NCBI GenBank assembly: GCA_945870205.1
Contig: CAMBRI010000005.1
Span: 1 to 48,266, forward strand
DNA: 48,266 nt
Reading direction: 5' to 3'
Origin: Sulfuritalea hydrogenivorans sk43H
GTDB lineage: Bacteria > Pseudomonadota > Gammaproteobacteria > Burkholderiales > Rhodocyclaceae
The notes beneath the pieces were generated by a model. The model was not told the DNA's origin. It worked only from the letters and a program-made list of their open reading frames with translations, and searched no databases. Below, piece by piece: positions 42,221-48,266 of the stretch. Position numbers and translations under genes: made by a program. Every line of letters starts with the position of its first letter. Positions within the stretch are counted from its first letter, which is position 1.

Positions 42221-43987
42221 TCAGCCTTGGGTCGGACGTTCCACAATTTCCTGGTATGCCCCGGTCCGGCTGATGGTCCCGTTGCTCAATTCGACTATCC
42301 GGCTGCAGTTCTTCAGCGTGGTCAGGCGATGGGCAACGATCAGGATCGTGAGGTCGTCACCCAGGCTTTCGATCGCCTGCATCACCGCCAATTCCGTGTC
42401 GTTGTCCAGCGCGCTGGTGGCCTCGTCGAACACGATCACGTCCGCCCGCTTGTAGAGCGCACGGGCAATACCGATCCGTTGGCGCTGGCCGCCCGAAAGG
42501 CGCACTCCTCGCTCGCCGACCAGGGTGCCGTACTGCTTGTCCCACGATTCGACGGTTTCGGCGATTTGCGCCTTTTGCGCGGCCTGGCGCACGCGATCGT
42601 GGTCTATCTGATCCGGTGCCACGCCGAAGGCGATGTTTTCGGCGATGGTGGTATCGGCCAGAAAAATGGTTTGCGGCACGTGGGCAATATGCGCCTGCCA
42701 GGCGCGGTGGTTTTGCTCGGTGACGGCCACTGAATCAATCGCGAGGCTGCCTGCGGTAGGCGGCAGCAAACCCATGATGATGTCCAGCAGCGTGCTCTTG
42801 CCGCTGCCTGTGGAACCGATGAAGCCGATACGGCTGCCTTTTGGTATCTCGAGGTCCAACCCCTGCAGCACCCAGAGCCCCTGCGGCAAATAGCGGAACG
42901 CGAGATTCTCCAGCGTGATGCCGTGCTTGTACGGAAGGGGCGCCGGCAGAGGCTCGTCCGCATGTGCGGGCAGCGGTTGGTCGAGCAAGTCCAGCGCATC
43001 TGCCAGCGATTCCTGACCGCCGCGCAACGACGTCCAACATGAATAGGCTTGTTGTAGCGCGGGCAGCAGGCGCTGTGCGCCAAGGGCCAATGCGCCGAGC
43101 ACGGGAATGGCGCTGGCAATGCCCGTCGATCGTCCAGCCAGCATGAACGCCAGCATGGCAATGAGCATCATGCCGAGCGCCTCGATGCCGTAACGCGGGC
43201 TGCCGGCGATGATCTGAATGCTCGCTGTGGCGCGCCGCAGCGAAAGATCTGCCTTGCGATAGATGGCACAGTGCGCCGCCTGGGTGCCGTCGATCAGCAC
43301 ATCCCGAATCCCGCCCAATCCCTCCTGCAGTGCCTTGATGACCCGATTCTGTTCCACGCTGACGCGTTGACTGTTGCTTGCCATGCGTTTCCTGGTGAGC
43401 AGGATCACAAACCCATAGATGGCGCCAAACCCCGCAAACGCTGCAGTAGCGACGACTGGTTCGATGACGAGCAGCGCAAACAGGATGCTGGCCATCGTGA
43501 CGATGCTGGTCAGAATGGTCAGGATCGGCATAAGCGTGAAAAAGACAACGCCGGTCGCTTTGCCCGAGATTCCGGCGATAACCTCGCTGCTGTTTCGCGC
43601 CACATGCACTAAATAGGGTTGGTAAAGTGTGCGGCGATAGATGCTGATGCTCAGATCTGCTCCGATTGCATGGCTGAGGCGGGTTTGCGCCCACAGCAGC
43701 AAAAGGCGCATGGCGCCCGAGAAAAGCGCCGCGAGTCCGAAGGCGATGGTCAGCGGCAACAGGAGTTGCTCCGGCTGCGTAAACCCGAACATCTGGATGA
43801 AGGGCTGGGCACGCGGGTGCGCGAAGACCTTGTCCGGTGCGGTCAGCACGCCGAGAAACGGCAGCACCACTCCAATGCTGACAATTTCAGCGAACGAAGC
43901 CAGGATCATCAAAACCTGCAGCAGCCCGAACTGGACACGCCGCCGGGGGCCGATGTGGCGCCACAATCTTTTAAGCAGATGCGTCAC
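42221..43987 (-). CDS. ABC transporter, fused permease and ATPase (PglK/MsbA-like lipid-oligosaccharide flippase)
   Basis: A 588-residue half-transporter. Six hydrophobic helices lie in about residues 15-320. The nucleotide-binding domain has RIGFIGSTGSGKSTLLDIIM (Walker A, about 385), IAHVPQTIFLADTTI (Q-loop, about 425), RGVRLSGGQRQRIGIARALY (signature, about 495), VIVFDEATSALD (Walker B, about 519) and ILIVAHRLTTLKNC (H-loop His). It is the first structural gene after the ops leader. PglK moves a lipid-linked heptasaccharide across the inner membrane, so this may be the polymer-unit flippase. The start is GTG 43987. About 80 bp separate it from pseC. Confidence 0.88.
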   Translation of the reverse strand: MTHLLKRLWRHIGPRRRVQFGLLQVLMILASFAEIVSIGVVLPFLGVLTAPDKVFAHPRAQPFIQMFGFTQPEQLLLPLTIAFGLAALFSGAMRLLLLWAQTRLSHAIGADLSISIYRRTLYQPYLVHVARNSSEVIAGISGKATGVVFFTLMPILTILTSIVTMASILFALLVIEPVVATAAFAGFGAIYGFVILLTRKRMASNSQRVSVEQNRVIKALQEGLGGIRDVLIDGTQAAHCAIYRKADLSLRRATASIQIIAGSPRYGIEALGMMLIAMLAFMLAGRSTGIASAIPVLGALALGAQRLLPALQQAYSCWTSLRGGQESLADALDLLDQPLPAHADEPLPAPLPYKHGITLENLAFRYLPQGLWVLQGLDLEIPKGSRIGFIGSTGSGKSTLLDIIMGLLPPTAGSLAIDSVAVTEQNHRAWQAHIAHVPQTIFLADTTIAENIAFGVAPDQIDHDRVRQAAQKAQIAETVESWDKQYGTLVGERGVRLSGGQRQRIGIARALYKRADVIVFDEATSALDNDTELAVMQAIESLGDDLTILIVAHRLTTLKNCSRIVELSNGTISRTGAYQEIVERPTQG

Positions 43988-44121
43988 AGGCGGGATCGAC
44001 TCCGTTTCATCCGTTTATGGGCGCCGGGCCCGGAGCATAGCGTCCTGTTGAACCTGCAGTGGCTTCCGACGCCGTCCTGCCAGCGCCGACTCTTGATGCA
44101 AAATACGATGAAGCTTTCAGA

Positions 44122-44133
44122 CACGCTACCGCC
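44122..44133 (-). promoter_or_regulatory. ops element (RfaH recruitment site)
   Basis: The minus strand reads GGCGGTAGCGTG, an exact 12-base match to the E. coli ops element that pauses RNA polymerase and recruits RfaH through the non-template strand. It lies 134 bases upstream of the first structural gene and just downstream of a NusG/RfaH paralogue gene, the expected arrangement. The following bases (TCTGAAAGC) are not the E. coli U-rich ones. Confidence 0.9.
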
Positions 44134-44139
44134 ATGCCC

Positions 44140-44155
44140 GTGCATTTTGGTGCAC
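44140..44155 (-). repeat. Inverted repeat just upstream of ops
   Basis: The minus strand reads GTGCA, CCAAAA, TGCAC, a short hairpin 6 bases before the ops element. JUMPstart leaders of E. coli also contain stem-loops before ops. Function is inferred. Confidence 0.5.
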
Positions 44156-44268
44156 AGCACTTGCAGGTCACAGACCTCGCTTGTCTCGCTCACCCTTGGT
44201 GCCCGAATACCCCGCTGCACGGTCAAGGGACATCTTTAACGAACGTCTTTCTGCTGCCAACTCCGCCG

Positions 44269-44880
44269 TCAGTGGGCCACCAGCAACTGGTGATGGCTCA
44301 TGTTCACCCGGGTATCCTGCCCGAGCAGTTGCATCAACACGACAACCCGGTCCCGCGAAACGTCCGTTATCAGTCCCTCCAGCCCGGCCAGCGGGCCGTC
44401 GACGACGCGAACTCGTTCGTGGCACCGGAAGGGGCTGATGTCCTCGTCCTTTGCCGCGTTTTGACGGGCTTCGAATTCACGAATACCTATCAACGTTTCC
44501 GGTCGAATTACGGCCGGCTCCTGCCCGAAGCGAACGATGGCAGATACGCCGGAAGTCGAACGCACAGGTGCAATGGAGTGCGCATGAGATCCCGGTTGAA
44601 AAAAAATATACCGCGGAAACATCGCTTCCGTCTGTGCCTGCTGACGGCCACGGCGACGTTTCAGGACCTTGACTCGCGGGAAGTAGACGCCATAGCCTTG
44701 GCGAGCAAGGTTCTCGCACGCGGTCTGTTCCTGCCGAACCTTGGTATGCACCACATACCAAGGCAGACTTGCGACGGGGCCATTGACCGGGATCAACCCG
44801 GAGTTGGGCGGAAGCGCTGTTGCCAGTCTGGAAATCGACTGCTGACGGTGTTCTGGTGCCATGCCCCGTAGCTCGTTCAT
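44269..44880 (-). CDS. NusG-family antitermination factor, RfaH-like
   Basis: A 203-residue NusG paralogue. About 38 residues precede the NGN domain, which begins PWYVVHTKVRQEQTACENLA and has GYGVYFPRVKVLKRRRGRQQ and EAMFPRYIFFQPG (about 85-97). A C-terminal KOW domain follows (ERVRVVDGPLAGLEGLITDV, about 155-174). RfaH-type proteins bind RNA polymerase at ops and suppress pausing and Rho termination over long surface-polysaccharide operons. The ops element is in the leader just 136 bases after this gene. ATG 44880 overlaps the MarR stop as ATGA. The long N-terminal extension is unusual and may mean that translation begins further in. Confidence 0.9.
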   Translation of the reverse strand: MNELRGMAPEHRQQSISRLATALPPNSGLIPVNGPVASLPWYVVHTKVRQEQTACENLARQGYGVYFPRVKVLKRRRGRQQAQTEAMFPRYIFFQPGSHAHSIAPVRSTSGVSAIVRFGQEPAVIRPETLIGIREFEARQNAAKDEDISPFRCHERVRVVDGPLAGLEGLITDVSRDRVVVLMQLLGQDTRVNMSHHQLLVAH

Positions 44881-45209
44881 GCTGTGGCGTCTCTTTCCGC
44901 TTCTTGCCGCAGTTCTTCAATTTCATTGCGGATGACTTCATATTCGGCGAGTTTGTTCTTGAGGAAGTTAACCGTGAGGCGGGTCTTTTCCTCGATTCCG
45001 CTCGGGGTAAGCAGATAGCTATAAGCGAGCTTGTTATCGCTGCGACGAAAGTTATCCATCTTTACCAGCCCCTTCTGCACCAGCGCCTGAAGGCAGTAAT
45101 TGGCTTTGCCCAAGCTGACGCCCATCGCCTTGGCCATTTCCCGCTGCTGAATCGAGGGGTTGGCCTCGATGAGTCTTAGCAGTTTGTAATGATGGGGATC
45201 GGGAAACAC
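44877..45209 (-). CDS. MarR-type EPS-associated transcriptional regulator
   Basis: A 110-residue winged-helix protein. HHYKLLRLIEANPSIQQREM (about 6) and GVSLGKANYCLQALVQKGLV (about 29) form the DNA-binding helices, SYLLTPSGIEEKTRLTVNFL (about 64) the wing and start of a C-terminal helix, and the rest (to about 105) is likely a coiled coil (LKNKLAEYEVIRNEIEELRQ). Homologues stand at the head of exopolysaccharide operons beside a NusG/RfaH-like gene, as here. The start is GTG 45209; a stop codon lies 9 codons upstream, so little room for an earlier start exists. It may autoregulate through the tandem repeat at 45287-45306. Confidence 0.9.
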   Translation of the reverse strand: MFPDPHHYKLLRLIEANPSIQQREMAKAMGVSLGKANYCLQALVQKGLVKMDNFRRSDNKLAYSYLLTPSGIEEKTRLTVNFLKNKLAEYEVIRNEIEELRQEAERDATA

Positions 45210-45252
45210 GATGAACTGGACGTCGGCAGCACCTGTTCAGAGGTTGAACTGG

Positions 45253-45281
45253 AGTTTACCTGACTGCTCCAATAGTGGCAA
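45253..45281 (-). promoter_or_regulatory. Candidate sigma70-type promoter of the operon
   Basis: On the minus strand TTGCCA (45281-45276), a 17-base spacer, and TAAACT (45258-45253) resemble -35 and -10 boxes (5 of 6 and 4 of 6 matches to consensus). Transcription would begin about 35 bases before the MarR GTG. Seen by eye only. Confidence 0.45.
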
Positions 45282-45286
45282 GGTGT

Positions 45287-45306
45287 TGTTTCCGACTGTT
45301 TCCGAC
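45287..45306 (-). repeat. Perfect tandem 10-bp repeat upstream of the -35 box
   Basis: The minus strand has GTCGGAAACA twice in a row (one helical turn apart), ending 5 bp from the candidate -35 box. The spacing suits a regulator bound on one face of the DNA, for example the MarR-type protein encoded just downstream. No experimental support. Confidence 0.55.
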
Positions 45307-45462
45307 AGGTACTGTTGCCGCAGTAAACAAGGCCTTGCATTGACAACCCATAGCAAGACCCGACTTTGACACCGCCAAGTAACACGCCCCTCGGAAAGCC
45401 GCATGGCGCAAAGCATTCGGCGATATGACCGAAACGGGTGTGTATCTAGGCGGGAAAGGTGC

Positions 45463-45911
45463 TCAATCCAGATTCAGGATCGGCTTCGGTGGCTTGATTT
45501 TCCACGATTTCAATCGCTTAGCGGCATCCGGCGAAGGCTCGGTCACCTGCCGACAAGACCGTTGGGGCTGGGCAATAGCGCCAACTGGACCCGTTTCAGA
45601 TCATCCCGAATATTGCGCCACGTATCCTGACACGCGTGCTCGATGGTGCACTCAAGCAACAGGGACAGAACCGTGATGGCGATGTGCGCATGAAAGCGGT
45701 GGGGCGCCCAGTGGAACACCGGGCGCATCTTCAACCCGCTCTTCATCGTCCGCCAGGCTTCTTCCACCCGCTGCTGCTGTTTGTAGCACAGCGCCATGTC
45801 TTCGGCCGTGAGCGTGTCATCGTTGCTATGCACCACGAACTTGCCGTCGAAGCGCTCCAGTTCGGTGATCGCCTGGCGGTCGATGGCATTTGCCGCGTAT
45901 TTGATCACGCA
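45463..45911 (-). pseudogene. IS1634-type transposase, C-terminal fragment with frameshift
   Basis: The minus strand encodes FDGKFVVHSNDDTLTAEDMA, CYKQQQRVEEAWRTMKSGLK, HWAPHRFHAHIAITVLSLLL and TWRNIRDDLKRVQLALL, all from the C-terminal part of IS1634/IS4-class transposases, including the YK...E region of the DDE core. The frame then stops at 45543, but VTEPSPDAAKRLKS and KPPKPILNLD, the normal family C-terminus, continue in another frame to a TGA at 45463-45465, so a frameshift lies near 45546-45556. The N-terminal two thirds are missing. It is a dead remnant, not a functional gene. Terminal inverted repeats were not identified. Confidence 0.85.
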
Positions 45912-45918
45912 GCGTGAT
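45904..45918. repeat. Short near-perfect palindrome
   Basis: ATCACGC-A-GCGTGAT lies at the boundary between the transposase remnant and the plus-strand element, with a second stem GAGGGG/CCCCTC at 45923-45939. They may be insertion-element end or terminator structures; no function is claimed. Confidence 0.35.
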
Positions 45919-46018
45919 GGAAGAGGGGTGATCCCCCTCGGGGAACTTGAACAAACGAACCCTTTGGGGGAGTCTCCGGTTACCAAGCCAAGAGACCCGC
46001 AAAGCGTGCCACGCCTTA

Positions 46019-46576
46019 TTGCACGACCTCAAGTTTTTTCGACTGTTGCACCGGATTGATCAAGAGTTGGCGGCGCAAGCGCGTGCTGACGGATGTCTTT
46101 TCTGTGACGGTGTTCTTCACCGCGCCAACTATCCGCGCAAGCCGCGAGTTTGTCTGGCCGAGATTCGTGATGACTTCGACATGCGATTCAGCTTTTGCTG
46201 TAATCGTTGCCGCAAGCGTTGTACCGCAATGTCGGTGCGCTTTCTCGGGCGGCGGGTTTACCTTGGGTTGGCGGTGGTGCTGGTGTCTGCCCGGCATGCC
46301 GGGCAGACACCAGGGGCAGCGCGGCTTGGCGGGGGATTGGGAATTCCGATCCGCACCCTGGAACGCTGGCGCCAGTGGTGGCAGAGCGACTTTGCCCTGA
46401 CCCCGCTGTGGCAGGCGCAGTGCGCCCGTTTCATGCCCCCGGTCGCGACCAGCCGACTTCCCGGCGAACTCCTCGAACGTTTCACTGGCGAGGCGCAAGA
46501 GGTGCTGGCGCGACTGCTGCTCTTTCTCACGCCGCTCACCGTCGGCGCCCTGATCGTCGTCCGAGAGGGGCGGTAA
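46019..46576 (+). CDS. IS accessory protein with zinc-ribbon and helix-turn-helix
   Basis: About 185 residues; the open frame continues upstream to 45947, but LHDLKFFRLLHRIDQELAAQ is where the conserved-looking part begins, so TTG 46019 is chosen (uncertain). Cys residues in ADGCLFCDG and FSFCCNRCRKRC (about 35 residues apart) look like a zinc ribbon, followed by RFLGRRVYLGLAVVLVSARH and a helix-turn-helix with GIPIRTLERWRQWWQSDF. The C-terminus TGEAQEVLARLLLFLTPLTV is hydrophobic-helical. It stands immediately before a transposase gene and is probably its partner, perhaps binding element ends. A 34-bp palindrome lies inside it. Confidence 0.65.
   Translation: MHDLKFFRLLHRIDQELAAQARADGCLFCDGVLHRANYPRKPRVCLAEIRDDFDMRFSFCCNRCRKRCTAMSVRFLGRRVYLGLAVVLVSARHAGQTPGAARLGGGLGIPIRTLERWRQWWQSDFALTPLWQAQCARFMPPVATSRLPGELLERFTGEAQEVLARLLLFLTPLTVGALIVVREGR
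46280..46313. repeat. Perfect 34-bp palindrome inside the IS accessory gene
   Basis: The left half CTGGTGTCTGCCCGGCA is exactly inverted in the right half, with no spacer, in the codons for VLVSARHAGQTP. It could extrude as a cruciform or form a strong RNA hairpin. It may be a coincidence of codon choice or a transposon-internal binding site. Confidence 0.85.
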
Positions 46577-46672
46577 TCACCCGCAGAGGATGCAGAGAGC
46601 CAGCGTTGGCGGGGGCTTATAGCCTTCACTCCCAGTTGCGGTGCCGTCGGCGCCGCCCACCGGGAGACCCTT

Positions 46673-48190
46673 TTGAAACCTGTTGTCGATCCACCCCAAC
46701 GTGATCGATGGGCGCGCCTGCGCTTCTCGATCATTGGCCCACTACTGGCCGCACCGCCGCCCGAGGGTGAGTTGCAGGCCGCGCTCAAATCCCTGGCCGC
46801 CAAGTTCTGGCGCCATCCGCTCGCTGACCGGGAGATTTGCTTCGGCGTTTCGACCCTGGAACGCTGGTACTACACCGCCAAGTCGGCCTCCGATCCGGTC
46901 GCCGCCCTGAGGAATCGTTTGCGCGACGACGTTGGCCGCTTTCCCAGCCTCGCCGCTGGCGTCATCGACGTCCTGGCGGCCCAGTATCGCGAGCACCCGG
47001 GCTGGACCATGCAGCTGCATGTCGACAACCTCCGCGTTGCCTTGGCGGAGAGCGATGTCGCTGTTCCGTCCTATCCCACTCTCCGACGCTACCTCATCGC
47101 CCAGGGCATGTTCCGCCAGGCCCGGCCCAAACGCGCCACCGAGGGCGCACTCATGGCCCGCGACCGGCTCGAACGACTGGAGGTCCGCAGCTTCGAGGTC
47201 GATCACGTCAGCGCGCTGTGGCACCTCGATTTCCATCATGCCTCGCGCAAGGTGCTGGGTCGCTCTGGCCACTGGGCCAAGCCGCTCCTGCTCGGCGTCA
47301 TCGATGACCGCTCGCGTCTGGTCTGCCACCTGCAGTGGTATCTCGACGAGACGGCCGAGAGCCTGGTTCATGGCCTGTCGCAGGCGTTCATGAAGCGCGG
47401 ACTGCCGCGTGCCCTGATGACCGACAACGGTGCAGCCATGCTGGCCGACGAGACCGTGTCTGGCCTGGCCGCTCTGGGTATCGTGCATCAGACGACGTTG
47501 CCATATTCGCCATACCAGAACGCCAAGCAGGAATCCTTCTGGGGGCGTGTCGAGGGACGTTTGATGGCCATGCTCGAAGGCGAGGCGTCGGTCACCCTTG
47601 ACCTCCTCAATCAGGCGACGCAAGCCTGGGTCGAACAGGAGTATCACCGCACACTCCATTCCGAGATCGGCGCCACGCCGCTGGCGCGCTATCTGGCCGG
47701 CCCCAACGTCAGGCGCGACTGCCCTGCGACGGCCGATCTGGCAGCGGCATTTCGCATCGAGGTGGCGCGCCGGCAACGCCGTTCCGACGGTACGGTGAGC
47801 CTGGCCGGAGCGCGCTTCGAGATTCCCTCCGCCTACCGTCATCTGGTGCAGGTCCACCTGCGCTACGCGCGCTGGGATTTGACCCGGGTCGATCTGGTTG
47901 ATGCGCGGGCCGGCCGGATCCTCAGCTCACAACGACCGATGGACAAGTCCGCCAATGCCGATGGCCAGCGCCGGGCACTGGTGCCGTCCGCATCCAGCGC
48001 GAGCCAATCTCCTCCGACACCTCCCTCCGGCATGGCGCCGCTGTTGCGCCAGTTGATCGCCGAGTATGCCGCCACCGGCTTGCCCCCTGCGTATTTGCCA
48101 ACCCATCTGCCCACGACCCCCGATGGCCACTTCAAACTCCCCCACTTATGGCCACCCAAACTCCCCCAGGCAGGACGGTTGAAATTGTAA
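46673..48190 (+). CDS. DDE (rve-type) transposase
   Basis: A 505-residue transposase. The N-terminus has an HTH-like stretch (CFGVSTLERWYYTAK, about residue 57) and a second DNA-binding region (YPTLRRYLIAQGMFRQARPK, about 136). The catalytic core reads WHLDFHHASRKVLG (first Asp, about 184), LMTDNGAAMLADE (second Asp, about 250) and NAKQESFWGRVEGRLM (Glu, about 285), followed by HSEIGATPLARYLAGP and a beta-rich Mu-type C-terminal domain. The start is TTG 46673 with GGGAGA 7 bp upstream. All three catalytic acids are present, so it may be active. A companion ATPase, present in some relatives, would lie beyond the right edge if it exists. Confidence 0.9.
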   Translation: MKPVVDPPQRDRWARLRFSIIGPLLAAPPPEGELQAALKSLAAKFWRHPLADREICFGVSTLERWYYTAKSASDPVAALRNRLRDDVGRFPSLAAGVIDVLAAQYREHPGWTMQLHVDNLRVALAESDVAVPSYPTLRRYLIAQGMFRQARPKRATEGALMARDRLERLEVRSFEVDHVSALWHLDFHHASRKVLGRSGHWAKPLLLGVIDDRSRLVCHLQWYLDETAESLVHGLSQAFMKRGLPRALMTDNGAAMLADETVSGLAALGIVHQTTLPYSPYQNAKQESFWGRVEGRLMAMLEGEASVTLDLLNQATQAWVEQEYHRTLHSEIGATPLARYLAGPNVRRDCPATADLAAAFRIEVARRQRRSDGTVSLAGARFEIPSAYRHLVQVHLRYARWDLTRVDLVDARAGRILSSQRPMDKSANADGQRRALVPSASSASQSPPTPPSGMAPLLRQLIAEYAATGLPPAYLPTHLPTTPDGHFKLPHLWPPKLPQAGRLKL

Positions 48191-48266
48191 TGTAGAAGCG
48201 GTTGCGGATGTCATGCTTTGTGAGTAAAGCGTAGAGCTGTCAAGTGGACCGTGGAATAAATGGGTG

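Larger units (their letters stand above)
43988..44268 (-). promoter_or_regulatory. Operon leader between the NusG/RfaH paralogue and the ABC exporter
   Basis: No convincing gene occurs in these 281 bases. On the minus strand the leader carries the ops element (44122-44133) preceded by a short hairpin (44140-44155), then about 134 bases to the GTG of the ABC gene. I saw no clear -35/-10 pair of its own, so it may be read through from the upstream promoter as well as act as the antiterminator recruitment site. Confidence 0.7.
45947..48190 (+). mobile_element. Two-ORF insertion element (zinc-ribbon/HTH protein plus DDE transposase)
   Basis: Two plus-strand genes, a small cysteine-rich protein and a DDE transposase separated by about 95 bp, form one mobile unit at the upstream edge of the operon. 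Ends are approximate: I could not find terminal inverted repeats or a target-site duplication by eye, and the right end may lie beyond the window edge. The left end abuts the decayed IS1634 fragment, so this is a nested or adjacent insertion. Confidence 0.6.

Noticed and set aside
45371-45376. A GGCGGT hexamer on the minus strand upstream of the MarR-type gene, resembling the start of an ops element
   Set aside because: Only 6 of 12 bases match and the following GTGTCA departs from ops; the exact match at 44122-44133 is the better candidate.
1-48266. tRNA, rRNA or CRISPR arrays
   Set aside because: No cloverleaf-like, ribosomal or regularly spaced repeat sequence was noticed anywhere in the window.

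Overview
The window is almost entirely one large cell-surface polysaccharide (O-antigen, capsule or exopolysaccharide type) locus of a Gram-negative bacterium. The high GC content, an EPS-associated MarR-type regulator next to a NusG/RfaH paralogue, apaH beside a family 9 glycosyltransferase, and a WbpM/WbpL-like pair at the far end suggest a betaproteobacterium, perhaps from the Rhodocyclales. This placement is an inference; no rRNA or other taxonomic marker lies in the window.

Layout. On the left edge is the 5' end of apaH (minus strand, 1-93), divergent from a GT9 gene (110-1135, plus). From 45209 down to 1095 about 44 genes all lie on the minus strand. Many neighbours overlap by ATGA, GTGA or TTGA, which suggests one very long translationally coupled transcription unit. 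In transcription order it starts with a candidate promoter and a tandem 10-bp repeat (45253-45306). Next come the MarR-type regulator and the NusG/RfaH paralogue, then a 281-bp leader holding an exact match to the E. coli ops element (44122-44133), then an MsbA/PglK-like ABC exporter.

The genes then fall into sugar modules: (1) 42142-30800, a nonulosonic (pseudaminic-type) acid module with PseC, a GNAT plus aldo/keto-reductase fusion, a class III aminotransferase, PseG, PseI and PseF, interleaved with methyltransferases, a PglD-like acyltransferase, a beta-propeller glycosidase-like protein, a WbqC-family protein and an SpsF-like protein; (2) 30803-28013, a Gfo/Idh dehydrogenase, DegT aminotransferase and GNAT cassette that looks like an amino-sugar set; (3) 28008-25397, two unassigned, probably glycosyltransferase-like proteins; (4) 25400-19825, a CDP-hexose cassette (RfbF, RfbG, a 3,5-epimerase, C-methyltransferase, reductase and second C-methyltransferase-like protein), predicted to make a branched 6-deoxyhexose; (5) 19841-11968, glycosyltransferases with GDP-mannose 4,6-dehydratase, a CmcI-family protein, an FkbM-like protein and an SDR; (6) 11869-5015, WbuX/HisH/HisF amidotransferase genes, an RmlD-like reductase, FnlA, FnlC and WbuB, predicted to make an acetamidino-L-hexosamine; (7) 5018-1095, a 4-ketoreductase, a WecA/WbpL-like initiating phosphotransferase and a WbpM-like dehydratase, predicted to make and transfer D-QuiNAc or D-FucNAc.

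Downstream of the operon promoter (45463-48190) lie a decayed IS1634-type transposase fragment and, on the plus strand, a two-ORF insertion element (zinc-ribbon/HTH protein plus DDE transposase). I saw no tRNA, rRNA or CRISPR array, and no recognisable Wzx, Wzy or Wzz. Functions are assigned from family resemblance read by eye; sugar identities are inferences.
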